NCBI RefSeq assembly: GCF_001625085.1
Contig: NZ_BDAW01000014.1
Coordinates: 124,001-188,000, forward strand
DNA: 64,000 bases
Reading direction: 5' to 3'
Source of the DNA: Nocardia acidivorans NBRC 108247
GTDB taxonomy: Bacteria > Actinomycetota > Actinomycetes > Mycobacteriales > Mycobacteriaceae
The notes beneath the pieces are model-generated. The model was given only the letters and a program-made list of their open reading frames with translations. It had not been told where the DNA came from and did no database searches. The translations under genes were made by a program, and so were the position numbers. Below are positions 41,791-49,380 of this stretch, in pieces; positions within the stretch are counted from its first letter, which is position 1, and every line of letters begins with the position of its first letter.

Positions 41791-42866
41791 TTGGCGGCTC
41801 GCTTCTTCTGATCGGCCTGGGTCATCGGGGTGATGGTCCGCTTGTAGGCCCCGGCCATGAATTGCTTGAGGACGTGATCGGGCGGGTAAGCGGCCGGGTT
41901 CCGGGCGGCCGTTCCTCGGATCCGCTTGAGCACCGACAGCGCCTTTTTCTGCTGGGCCTCGTCGGTGATCGTCTCCTCGACGTACGCCTGGACGCCGTCG
42001 AGCGATTGCCCGTACCGAGTCATGAGCGCACCTCGGTCCAGCTCGGCGTAATAGCGTTCCTGCACTGCCATTTCCGGCACGAGCGAGATCACCTGCTCGT
42101 AGAAGGTCGGCGCATACGCGCGCAGGCGGCCGAACGTCTTCGCGGACTCGGCGTGCAGCGGTGTCGAAACGCGAAGGGGCGTACCGGAAAGCACCTGCGA
42201 GTCGTAGATGGGGCAGTACAGGATGCCCTGCTCGTAGAAGTACCGGAAGATATCGTTCTCTTGCCAGTCGAACAACGGCTTCACGGTCATCACGCGCGGA
42301 TCTTTGCTCGCGTTGATGTAGTTGTCGTGCAGCTTCGCCTTGAGCGCGTTGAACCGCATGATGGACTCCGCGGCTCGCACCCCGGTCACGATGGCGACCT
42401 TGCCCTTTTCACCGCGCGAGACAACGGTGTCGGCGGTGTACTGATCCAGCACCAGATCGGCAGGCAGGCCCAGCTTCTCGGGGGTGAGCGCCCACTCCGG
42501 CACCGGCCGCATATGCTCACGTGCCGGGTCCCACTGCACGTACCGGGTGGACTGGCCGAGGATGTACTTCGTCGATTCCAGCGGGACGCAGTACCAACGC
42601 AGGTCGATCCAATCAAGCTGCCGGTACTTGTCGACGAAATCGACGACCTGATCGGGAATCAGTTCCTCGTCACGGAACACGACCTTGATCGGCCGGGTAT
42701 CGCCGCGCTCGACGGCGACTTCGCGCACCAGGTGCAGGGCGGCGAGGGAGTCCTTGCCGCCGGAGAACGCGACCATGACCGTGTCGAAGAGGTCGTAGAC
42801 GCGGTGCATCCGCTTCTTGGCCTCCTCGTACACGTTGGCGTCGATGAAGCCCTTGACGCGCGCCAT
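41787..42866 (-). CDS. PAPS-reductase-like ATP pyrophosphatase (IbrA/DndC-like)
   Basis: 359 residues. PP-loop SGGKDS at residues 35-40 for ATP alpha-phosphate binding, followed by the adenylyl-transfer fold; residues 130-240 contain IVTGVRAAES and KPLFDWQENDIFRYF, seen in phage and DndC/IbrA proteins. True sulfate assimilation is unlikely. Flanked by two ParB-fold genes with one-base or four-base overlaps. May activate a substrate by adenylation for sulfur transfer or act as a regulator. Confidence 0.88.
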   Translation of the reverse strand: MARVKGFIDANVYEEAKKRMHRVYDLFDTVMVAFSGGKDSLAALHLVREVAVERGDTRPIKVVFRDEELIPDQVVDFVDKYRQLDWIDLRWYCVPLESTKYILGQSTRYVQWDPAREHMRPVPEWALTPEKLGLPADLVLDQYTADTVVSRGEKGKVAIVTGVRAAESIMRFNALKAKLHDNYINASKDPRVMTVKPLFDWQENDIFRYFYEQGILYCPIYDSQVLSGTPLRVSTPLHAESAKTFGRLRAYAPTFYEQVISLVPEMAVQERYYAELDRGALMTRYGQSLDGVQAYVEETITDEAQQKKALSVLKRIRGTAARNPAAYPPDHVLKQFMAGAYKRTITPMTQADQKKRAAK

Positions 42867-43444
42867 CAGGCCGCCCGCTCGCCCGCTGTGGCTTCCAGGT
42901 ACTCAGTCAGCCGCTCGGCGACCGTGTCCTTGTCCGAGTAGGTGCGCTTGAGCCACTTCGTGAACTCGAACCACACGTCCTGCTGCTGTTCGTCGTCGAA
43001 GATCAGGTTGTAGGAGATGACCGGATCGCCGAGGCCGGGCTTGTCGTCGGGCAGCTCGACATCGTCAGGCTGGATCTGGTCCATCAGCGCAGTGAGTTCG
43101 TCGTCGGAGTAGCCCGTGCCCTCCAGGTCCGTCACCTCCTGCAGAAGGTCGGCCAGGGCGACGAGGTCGTAGTGGCCCTTGTCCGCGAGCCGGTTGTCCG
43201 CCAGCACGATTCGCTTCGCGCGGTCGTCGTCCACATCGACCCAGTGCACGTCGATCTTGTCCCAGCCCAACGAGATTGCAGCTTGCATGGTGTGGTTGCC
43301 TGCAAGCACGTAACCGGTGGCCTTCTGCACGACGATCGGCCGGAACTGGCCGTTCGCCTTCAGGCTCTCGGCGATGGCCGGGACGTCGCCTCGGCGCGGG
43401 TTCCCTGGGAACGGGGTCAGCTTGGAGATGGTTACCTGGGTCAT
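42866..43444 (-). CDS. ParB/sulfiredoxin-fold protein 2
   Basis: 192 residues from the ATG that overlaps the upstream stop. LTPFPGNPRRGDVPAIAESL, IVVQKATGYVLAGNHTMQAA (the GNH catalytic motif), and IVLADNRLADKGHYD are the classic ParB-like nuclease/Srx motifs, closer to phage ParB proteins than the other copy. The C terminus (130-192) is acidic and helical. Stop and next start share one base (TGATG). Confidence 0.88.
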   Translation of the reverse strand: MTQVTISKLTPFPGNPRRGDVPAIAESLKANGQFRPIVVQKATGYVLAGNHTMQAAISLGWDKIDVHWVDVDDDRAKRIVLADNRLADKGHYDLVALADLLQEVTDLEGTGYSDDELTALMDQIQPDDVELPDDKPGLGDPVISYNLIFDDEQQQDVWFEFTKWLKRTYSDKDTVAERLTEYLEATAGERAA

Positions 43445-43998
43445 TCGGAGATCCGTTCGGCCAGAGCGGCGTAACCGCAGATGTCGGTGTAGTCGTCCCG
43501 GTGGTAGGCGCGCTTGGAACGCGAAACCTTCAGCAGGACCATGAGATTGGCGACGTCGCGGGCGTAGATGACGTGGCCCAGGTACGCGGACCACAGGCCG
43601 GCGATTCGCTCGAACGATTCGGCGGGGTCGCCGTAGTTATCCATGCGGTCACCGTCGATGATGGCGGCGGCCTCGTGCAGGATCGTCGGCGCAGGAGGGG
43701 CCGGTTCCGGTGCGGGGGTAGAGAATTTCGCGCGGGCGGCCCAGTCGGAGGCGAACTCGTCGAACTCCGCTTCGTCCTCGGGTTCGGCAGCGGTGCCAGG
43801 AATCGGGGCTGCGTCGGGCGGCGGCTGCTGGTTGGCGGTGGCGAACCGCTCGGCCTCGGTGGGCAGGAGCGGATTCGAGCCAGCGGCAACTGCCTCGGTG
43901 TCGATTGGGAGCGCTTCGCCGTCAGGGAAGCGGCCGAGCGCTTCCTCCAGCTTGGCGCGCAGCATCTCCTTGGTCACTCCGACCATCTGCGGGGGCAC
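43441..43998 (-). CDS. DUF6378-type phage protein
   Basis: 185 residues. Residues 1-105 are low-complexity, rich in Pro, Ala and Glu. Residues 110-185 (IIDGDRMDNYGDPAESFERIAGLW, DVANLMVLLKVSRSKR, DICGYAALAE; each shown in parts: GDRMDNYGDPAESF and DVANLMVLLKVSRSKR) match the widespread phage DUF6378 domain. Function unknown; often near nucleotide metabolism. GTG start with GAAGGAG upstream. Confidence 0.85.
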   Translation of the reverse strand: MPPQMVGVTKEMLRAKLEEALGRFPDGEALPIDTEAVAAGSNPLLPTEAERFATANQQPPPDAAPIPGTAAEPEDEAEFDEFASDWAARAKFSTPAPEPAPPAPTILHEAAAIIDGDRMDNYGDPAESFERIAGLWSAYLGHVIYARDVANLMVLLKVSRSKRAYHRDDYTDICGYAALAERISE

Positions 43999-44022
43999 AG
44001 TGAATCTCCTTCGGGTGCAGGG

Positions 44023-44193
44023 TTACGAGCATTCGCAGTCGTCGTCGTGGACGGCTTCGTCTTCGTCGTCGTAGGGCGGTTCGCGCCAGGCCTGTGTCCA
44101 CGCGGCGGCGGCGATATCGGCGGGGTCGAATCCGCGGTGAAGTTCGATGCGCAGTTCGATGCCGAACGGCAGGTGCAGGGCGAGGCGGATCAC
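44023..44193 (-). CDS. Small early protein, 56 residues
   Basis: GTG at 44193 overlapping the RusA stop (GTGA). Short beta hairpin (RLALHLPFGIELRIELH) followed by an acidic Asp/Glu-rich tail with CEC near the end. No family recognised; coupling to rusA suggests a linked role. Confidence 0.6.
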   Translation of the reverse strand: MIRLALHLPFGIELRIELHRGFDPADIAAAAWTQAWREPPYDDEDEAVHDDDCECS

Positions 44194-44657
44194 GAGACGC
44201 CCGCCAGCTCGGCCGGGTAACGCCAGGACAGTTCGAGCCACATCGAGCCCGGCTCGCCTTTGACTGCGGGGTGAATGATGGGTTCAGGCTTGGCCATCCA
44301 GCGGGGTGCGTCGTCCGCGACCATGCCATAGCCGATCTGCGCGGGTATAGGGCGTTTCGTGCGCGGCGAGATGCGGGCGGCCTTGCCGACGGTGAGGGCG
44401 TCGCAGATCGGTTTGAGCGTCGCCCAGAGGTTGTCGGTGTCGCGCACCCGGTTGTCTCTTGGCTGGTAGTGGAGTTGGACCGTGACGTGCTCAACTCCCT
44501 TGGGGAGCCACGCGAGCGTGGCCAGGTGGCATACGTCTTCGCGGATCTGTTTGCGTGCACTGGCTTTCGCGAATGCGGCACCACGGGACGCGCCGGAGTC
44601 GTTCATCGACAGTGGCGGTTTGGTGTAGGGCAGCGGAAGGATGGCGGTGTTGTTCAT
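44190..44657 (-). CDS. rusA: RusA-like Holliday junction resolvase
   Basis: 155 residues. RDTDNLWATLKPICDAL near residues 72-88 and YGMVADDAPRW near 110 carry the catalytic acids of the RusA family, which cuts four-way junctions as a dimer. Start at the ATG with AGGAACCAACCG upstream and a CCGCCA hairpin before it. Fits with SSB, the Sak4-like ATPase and the YqaJ exonuclease as a recombination set. Confidence 0.88.
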   Translation of the reverse strand: MNNTAILPLPYTKPPLSMNDSGASRGAAFAKASARKQIREDVCHLATLAWLPKGVEHVTVQLHYQPRDNRVRDTDNLWATLKPICDALTVGKAARISPRTKRPIPAQIGYGMVADDAPRWMAKPEPIIHPAVKGEPGSMWLELSWRYPAELAGVS

Positions 44658-44676
44658 CGGTTGGTTCCTCACAGGT

Positions 44677-44692
44677 GTCGATGGCGGTCGAC
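44677..44692 (-). promoter_or_regulatory. CCGCCA-loop hairpin, copy 11
   Basis: Minus strand stem GTCGA/TCGAC, loop CCGCCA, 19 bases upstream of the rusA ATG. The stem shares no sequence with the GGGG class. Confidence 0.8.
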
Positions 44693-44699
44693 GGGTGGT

Positions 44700-44900
44700 T
44701 CAGAGTTCGACGGTGACTTCGGTGTCCGGAGGCAGAGTGAGGGGGCGCTCTCCGGAGAATCCGGTGGTCACGTAGGCGACGACGTGGCTCGGCTTGCGTT
44801 CGAGGCCAGTGATTTTGACGCGGTGGGCGCGGCCTCTGTCGCGATAAATGAGGGCTTTGCCGACATCGTGTCTGTTGAGCGATCCGAATTGTCTTGTCAT
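44700..44900 (-). CDS. Small early protein, 66 residues
   Basis: ATG overlaps the stop of the Wbl-like gene (ATGA). Basic N terminus, then beta pattern HRVKITGLERKPSHVVAYVT and LTLPPDTEVTVEL, resembling a small barrel. No family recognised. Confidence 0.65.
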   Translation of the reverse strand: MTRQFGSLNRHDVGKALIYRDRGRAHRVKITGLERKPSHVVAYVTTGFSGERPLTLPPDTEVTVEL

Positions 44901-45499
44901 GCAGCCTTCCTGGCTCGGCGGTACTTGGTCTGGCAGCCGAGGCAGCGGCCGTCGGAGTGGTAGCGGGCGTGCCCGTCCGGGACCGGCTCGGTTCGGCCCA
45001 CGAGCGGGCGGGCGCAGTCGGCGCAGTGGGAGGGGCGCAGTTGGTAGACCTTGGCGAGTTGGCCGCTACGACCGGTCGCGGAGTAGCACCCCTTACACAG
45101 TCCGCGAGCGGCAAGCCGGGCTTCGTTGATACCCAAAGGTTCTCCGCCGTAGACCAGGCGACGTTCGCATCCGGCGCATACGGGGATGCGGTCTTCGGGG
45201 CGACCGTAGCGGTTGATCACTTCGCGCAGTGCGAGGGCGGTGTCGTTGTCGCCTCGGCAGATGATTCCGGCGGCGATGACACCGTCAGCGGGGAGCGTGA
45301 TATCTGGCTCGGTGGCGAGTTGTCCGGCTCCGAGCGCAGTGCGGGCGCAGCTGACAAACCTGCTGATGGGACAGGATGTTTCGCAGAGAGCAACGGCATC
45401 AATGGTCTCGGCGTAGAGGTGCCAGTCAGAGGCGTCGCCGGGCTGGAGGAACCGGGGGTCGAGTTGGCATGGTGCGTGCTCGTCCCTCGCGCCGTTCAT
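44897..45499 (-). CDS. Wbl (WhiB-like) domain fused to zinc ribbons
   Basis: 200 residues. Cys at 11, 39, 43 and 51 with PCQLDPRFLQP and LCETSCPISRFVSCARTAL, followed by GVIAAGI, follow the WhiB-like iron-sulfur regulator plan, although spacing is CX3CX7C rather than CX2CX5C. The last 100 residues hold four CxxC pairs (CAGC, CKGC, CADC, CLGC), enough for two zinc ribbons. Actinophages often carry wbl genes to control host transcription; this fusion is unusual. Upstream lie ACTnCGCA half-sites at 45516-45547. Confidence 0.75.
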   Translation of the reverse strand: MNGARDEHAPCQLDPRFLQPGDASDWHLYAETIDAVALCETSCPISRFVSCARTALGAGQLATEPDITLPADGVIAAGIICRGDNDTALALREVINRYGRPEDRIPVCAGCERRLVYGGEPLGINEARLAARGLCKGCYSATGRSGQLAKVYQLRPSHCADCARPLVGRTEPVPDGHARYHSDGRCLGCQTKYRRARKAA

Positions 45500-45515
45500 G
45501 CCCCGATCCTCGACC

Positions 45516-45565
45516 ACTGCGCATCTACTACGCAACAGCACTGCGCACCCGGAGCGTGTTGCGCA
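45516..45565. promoter_or_regulatory. Cluster of ACTnCGCA half-sites, early promoter
   Basis: ACTGCGCA at 45516, ACTACGCA at 45527 (11 bp apart), ACTGCGCA at 45540 and GTTGCGCA at 45558, immediately upstream of the Wbl-like gene start at 45499. Same half-site as in the repressor region at 58.9-59.1 kb. Confidence 0.65.
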
Positions 45566-45647
45566 CCTCGCCGCGAGCGACGTTTTGGCCGCTCAGTCCC
45601 CGAATCGAGGACCTGTGCGCAACACGCTGGTAAACCAGACTCCCGAC

Positions 45648-46475
45648 TCAGAGACGGACGTTCGCCTCAATCAGCGAGGCCAACACCTCACAGCCAGTGC
45701 CTGAGCCGGGAGACAGGTACGCCTCGACCCCGTAGGAAGTGTGTTCACCACCGGCATCGTTCAGGACCGGCACCTGCGGCAGGTAGGCGAACGCTTCAGC
45801 CAGAGCGGTGTCCACGCGCCGCCTTGCACGCCAGACATCGACCAGATTCAGCGGATTCTTTGCGCCCCAACTGTTTTGCCAACTGCTTCGGAGCAAACGG
45901 TCAATTACCGCCCGTGCCCAGCCGATCGAATCGGTTGCCGTCATGAACTCGGTCAGATCGGCGATATCGCGCAGCAGCGAGTCCGGGGAGGCATTCGGGA
46001 TCGGGTCACGATCGTTGGCGATCCACCAAGCCGGTACGGGTACGTCGCCGCCCTTGCCTGCGATGCCCCACCCGGACTGCTGCGGCTTGCCGTAGGCCGC
46101 GCCCGGCGGCATCTGCGGGTCCGCAACAAATCCCGCCGCGACGATGCCCAGGCTTTCGGCCGCGCCTGGGGTGGAAAGGAATTCGCGCACCACCGTGCAG
46201 CCTTGCGAGTAGCCGAGCAGCACTATAGGGCCGATCGTTCCGGCGGCGGCCTGTGCGAGGTTGCGAACTCCCGCGCGCACCGAGTCATGGAACGAGGTGC
46301 CGCCCGCCCCGTTGCCTACGGGGCCATATTCGGCGGGGTAGCCGACCCAGCGGGATGTGAAGCGGCGGGACAGGTGGCCGGTGACTCCGGCGAGCATCCC
46401 GGATACGTCGGTGCGGGTGTCGCCGGGGTAGGACTCTCCGGTGCCGCCGACGACGAGCACGGTGAACTCAGACAA
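45648..46475 (-). CDS. lysB: LysB-type mycolylarabinogalactan esterase
   Basis: 275 residues from a TTG with TTGGAG upstream. Serine hydrolase of the cutinase fold: nucleophile in GYSQG (Ser90), Asp in ANDRDP near 151, His in EHTSYG near 249, and the LysB-like WARAVIDRLL ... NLVDVWRA region. LysB cleaves mycolic acid from arabinogalactan to break the outer membrane of mycolata. It normally sits beside lysA; here it is about 31 kb away in the early block. No N-terminal peptidoglycan-binding domain is present. Confidence 0.88.
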   Translation of the reverse strand: MSEFTVLVVGGTGESYPGDTRTDVSGMLAGVTGHLSRRFTSRWVGYPAEYGPVGNGAGGTSFHDSVRAGVRNLAQAAAGTIGPIVLLGYSQGCTVVREFLSTPGAAESLGIVAAGFVADPQMPPGAAYGKPQQSGWGIAGKGGDVPVPAWWIANDRDPIPNASPDSLLRDIADLTEFMTATDSIGWARAVIDRLLRSSWQNSWGAKNPLNLVDVWRARRRVDTALAEAFAYLPQVPVLNDAGGEHTSYGVEAYLSPGSGTGCEVLASLIEANVRL

Positions 46476-46516
46476 TCGAATCTCCAAGGGGTGCAGAATG
46501 AGGCAAGGAGGCCTCG

Positions 46517-46732
46517 ATGAGCGAAGTGGTGGATTGTCGTCACTGCGGCGGAACCGGCATATGCGGCAGAGCGCAGCAGCAGCTCGATGACTGGCGCGTC
46601 GGCGAGTACGGCAAGCGGTACCGCTACCGATGCGATGTGTGCGGAACGGGCCTGGAAGGGAACACCAGTGGTCGCGACGCAACGGTTCCGACATGTTCCG
46701 TGTGTCGTGGCGTGGGATCGGTCCGGCTCTGA
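46517..46732 (+). CDS. DnaJ-type zinc-finger protein on the opposite strand
   Basis: 71 residues. CRHCGGTGIC, then CDVCGTG and CSVCRGVGS are CxxCxGxG-type repeats as in the DnaJ zinc domain, giving up to two zinc sites. AAGGAGG is ideally placed before the ATG. It fills the 268-base gap between two leftward genes and is the only rightward gene between 39.5 and 59 kb. Probably a small chaperone-like or RNA/DNA-binding protein; role unknown. Confidence 0.78.
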   Translation: MSEVVDCRHCGGTGICGRAQQQLDDWRVGEYGKRYRYRCDVCGTGLEGNTSGRDATVPTCSVCRGVGSVRL

Positions 46733-46743
46733 GAACCGCAGGT

Positions 46744-47883
46744 CTACACCAGAGAGAGTTCCGAGACGTCGCCCGCATGAGTGAGGTATACGAGCGCGCC
46801 ACGTCGCGCTTCCGCTCCGTGCATCTCGCGGTAGTAGTTCGAGCCGCCGTCCAGCGTTGAGGACTGGATGCGCGCCCGCTTGTCGGTCGTCTCCAGTTCC
46901 CACGTGTGATAGTGGCCGTGCACCAGGACGTCAGCGGCGCCAGGATTCTGGCCGTGGAACGTCTGGGCGGCCCACCAATCCATGGCCTTACCCCGCCGCC
47001 ACTGGTGCCCGTGCGCGATCGTGAAGACGGTGTCACCGGCTGCGACGGTCATGTACCCGCGCTCGGGGTCGGGGGTACGGATCTCGACGTGCGCGAACGC
47101 ATCCGGGTTCCGGGCCAGGCCCTTGCTCACACTGTTCGCGGCATGGGTGGCCCACCCGTCGCCGGGGCGCGTCGTCTGGAAGCGTTGCGCCTCATCATGG
47201 TTGCCGTTCACCACATCCACGAGCACCTGTTCGGTGTCGTCGGAGAATGCCTCGATCGTGGTGTACAGCAGTTGCTCGAACACGGCGATCTGATCGGTGA
47301 GCGTGAGATCGGTGCGCCACCAGTTGCGGCCGTTCTGGGACTGGTTTCCCTCGACGCAGTCACCGGGGAACATCAGGTGCACGGGGCCAACGGAATTGAG
47401 GCGACGCAGCTGCCGGTACTTCTCGACCGCATGGTCCAGCGAGCCGAGGTATCGGGTGACGATGCCGTCGGTTCCGCCGTTGTCCGACTTGCCGATCTGG
47501 AGATCCGATGCCTGGAAGTTGAATACGGCCGGGCCACCACCGACGGCAGGGCGGCGGGTTCCAGGGTGGTCGACGATCTGTGCAATCAGCCGATCCGCGG
47601 TGACTCCGCCCGGCCGCTCGGCCACAACGTAGAAGCGATCAGCCTGGAGCCATTCGCCCGCGAAGTTCTGCCAGCGCGAGATCCGCACGGGACGATCAGG
47701 ATCGAGGCGCACACCTTGACAGGACAGGCCGTGCTTCTCCAGCAGCTCGTCAAAGGCGACTGTCTCAGCGGCGGGGTGCGGGTCGGAGTCGATGAAGCCG
47801 GTTCGGCCGTCGAACTCGATGCGCGGCTTGTACTGCTGCTCTTTGGCGGCCGGTTGGGCGGCGAGTTCGGCGGCGATTCCCAT
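46744..47883 (-). CDS. Metallophosphoesterase (calcineurin-like)
   Basis: 379 residues from the ATG at 47883 with GAAAGGA upstream. Motifs in order: SDLQIGKSDNGG (D-x-H block with Gln), PGDCVEGN, NGNHDE, AHGHQW and VHGHYHTWE (GHxH). Two metal ions and a phosphodiester or phosphoprotein substrate are expected. Similar phage proteins are large, with a helical N-terminal domain (1-110) as here. Possible nuclease or phosphatase; SbcD-like activity is not shown by sequence. Confidence 0.85.
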   Translation of the reverse strand: MGIAAELAAQPAAKEQQYKPRIEFDGRTGFIDSDPHPAAETVAFDELLEKHGLSCQGVRLDPDRPVRISRWQNFAGEWLQADRFYVVAERPGGVTADRLIAQIVDHPGTRRPAVGGGPAVFNFQASDLQIGKSDNGGTDGIVTRYLGSLDHAVEKYRQLRRLNSVGPVHLMFPGDCVEGNQSQNGRNWWRTDLTLTDQIAVFEQLLYTTIEAFSDDTEQVLVDVVNGNHDEAQRFQTTRPGDGWATHAANSVSKGLARNPDAFAHVEIRTPDPERGYMTVAAGDTVFTIAHGHQWRRGKAMDWWAAQTFHGQNPGAADVLVHGHYHTWELETTDKRARIQSSTLDGGSNYYREMHGAEARRGALVYLTHAGDVSELSLV

Positions 47884-47888
47884 CCGGC

Positions 47889-48122
47889 TCAATCCTTTCG
47901 GGGGCAAATGCAGTTGCCGACGGTGTGGGCGTAGAACATGGAGGAGCTGGCGGTGTAGCCGTGGTTCCGGGCAACACGCAGCAGCGCGGACTTGGCGCGG
48001 CCGTCGGCGAGCCACGCGAGGGCGTCGGCGCGGTCGGCGTCCGGGAGCGAGTCGAACCAGCGGCCGGAGACGCATGGACCCTTGGGTTCGGCGTCGGCGG
48101 CCAGCTCGGACAGGAGGCCCAT
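47889..48122 (-). CDS. Small early protein, 77 residues
   Basis: ATG at 48122, five bases before the metallophosphoesterase start. Contains DALAWLADGRAKSALLRVA and a conserved-looking HGYTASSSMFYAHTVGNC near the end, which resembles a phage HTH/metal-binding segment. No firm family. Confidence 0.65.
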   Translation of the reverse strand: MGLLSELAADAEPKGPCVSGRWFDSLPDADRADALAWLADGRAKSALLRVARNHGYTASSSMFYAHTVGNCICPRKD

Positions 48123-48129
48123 GTCCGGC

Positions 48130-48519
48130 CTACTTGGGTTCGGAGAGAACGGCGAACGGACCCTGTGCGGCCAGGTCCAGGCTGTCTAGCGCGACCTCGC
48201 TGCCGGTGGTCCACCACCAGCCATCCACCTTGTGCCAGACCGTCTCGAATGGGATGGACCGGAGAACGATGTCGTTGCGGCGGCCGTCGAGCCATGCGGC
48301 GGAGAATGCGGGGTGCGCGGCGAACACTGCCGGGCCCTCTGGGATGGGCGCGGGTTCGGGTTCGTCGACGAGTTCGAATGTCGCGGCGAAGTTGGTCAGT
48401 GCGTCGAGCGCTCGGGACAGAGCGAGTAGCCGCCCTTGACCGTGGACGGTGGGGTCGACGACAGCGTCGGCGATCCCTTCCAAGACGGATTCGATTGCAT
48501 CGACAGCGAAGTCGGACAC
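48130..48519 (-). CDS. Early protein, 129 residues, unknown
   Basis: GTG at 48519 preferred because GAGGAGACACC lies about ten bases upstream; an ATG at 48537 is possible. Helical N terminus, Pro-rich middle (EPEPAPIPEGPAV), and WWWTTGSEVALDSLD near the end. Only seven bases before the next gene. No family recognised. Confidence 0.65.
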   Translation of the reverse strand: MSDFAVDAIESVLEGIADAVVDPTVHGQGRLLALSRALDALTNFAATFELVDEPEPAPIPEGPAVFAAHPAFSAAWLDGRRNDIVLRSIPFETVWHKVDGWWWTTGSEVALDSLDLAAQGPFAVLSEPK

Positions 48520-48579
48520 AGGCAGGTGTCTCCTCATCAGGTGGTGTTGGTTCTTTCGGGTGCGGTTGGCGGACCGCAG

Positions 48580-48900
48580 TTAGTCGGCGATGACGTCGTA
48601 CGTGGCGGCGACGGCGTCTGCCGAGACGGGACCAAATTCTCCCGATGTTCCTTGGAGCACCCAATCCCCCGATTTGAGCGGAAGCCATTGCGCGAGAGTT
48701 GAATTCCACACTTCGGCGATGACGGTCGGGTCCTGATAGATGGCGGGGTACGCCTGGTCTCCGGGGTAGGCGCGTGTGCAGGCAGTGTTGCCGTATGCCT
48801 TGCGGCCCAACAGTTCTGCGTTGATCTCGTGCAGGTTGTCCCCGGTGAATTGGATTGCCTTGACGCGGACCGGCTTGGTTTGGAGGGCGACGGCGGGCAT
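48580..48900 (-). CDS. Conserved phage protein, 106 residues
   Basis: ATG at 48900 shares its A with the upstream stop (TGATG). KAIQFTGDNLHEINAELLG is a recurring start in small actinophage proteins of unknown function, followed by LPLKSGDWVLQG. Compact beta-rich fold. Confidence 0.75.
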   Translation of the reverse strand: MPAVALQTKPVRVKAIQFTGDNLHEINAELLGRKAYGNTACTRAYPGDQAYPAIYQDPTVIAEVWNSTLAQWLPLKSGDWVLQGTSGEFGPVSADAVAATYDVIAD

Positions 48901-49286
48901 CAGGCGGTTACCTCGATCAGTCGGGCGTCGGCGGGGGCGTCCACGGTGATCGTGGCGGAAAGCTCGCCGTTCGCTGCGCCGAGCGTGATCGGCCATGCCG
49001 GTACGGGGTTGGCTCCGCTGACGGGGCCTAGTGCGATGTTCCAGCAGCCGGTGTCGTCGTCGTCTCCGAGGCAGACGCGGAGCTGTCCGGCTGTCGAGAC
49101 GATGTGGAACTGTGCGCCGTTGTAGGCGTCGTACGTCTCGGTGAGGCTGGCGAATTCGTCGTTGGTTTCGACGAATGCGACATCGTCGTCTTGTCCGTAG
49201 AACGTGTAGCGGGGCACGGCATAGACGTTATGGGGCGGTTGGGTGGGTTGCAGAGTTGGAGTCGCAGCCGCAATCGCCCGGTGCAT
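48900..49286 (-). CDS. Early protein, about 128 residues, unknown
   Basis: Start uncertain: the ATG at 49286 has no strong Shine-Dalgarno. Contains YTFYGQDDDVAFVETND, then a beta-rich, acidic segment with RVCLGDDDDTGCWN and a C-terminal SATITVDAPADARLIEV typical of a small Ig-like module. Coupled to the next gene by TGATG. Confidence 0.6.
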   Translation of the reverse strand: MHRAIAAATPTLQPTQPPHNVYAVPRYTFYGQDDDVAFVETNDEFASLTETYDAYNGAQFHIVSTAGQLRVCLGDDDDTGCWNIALGPVSGANPVPAWPITLGAANGELSATITVDAPADARLIEVTA

Positions 49287-49380
49287 CTTCGGTTGGTTGC
49301 GTCGTTGTTGCTGCGGTTCATGCCCGCAGCATACAACGAATTCGAACACGTGTGCGAATGGCTTTGCGGTGTGTTCGACC

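Noticed and set aside
41787..42866. Host sulfate assimilation enzyme
   Set aside because: Lies in a phage operon between ParB-fold genes and lacks a neighbouring sulfite reductase or sulfurylase context; IbrA/DndC-like role is more likely.
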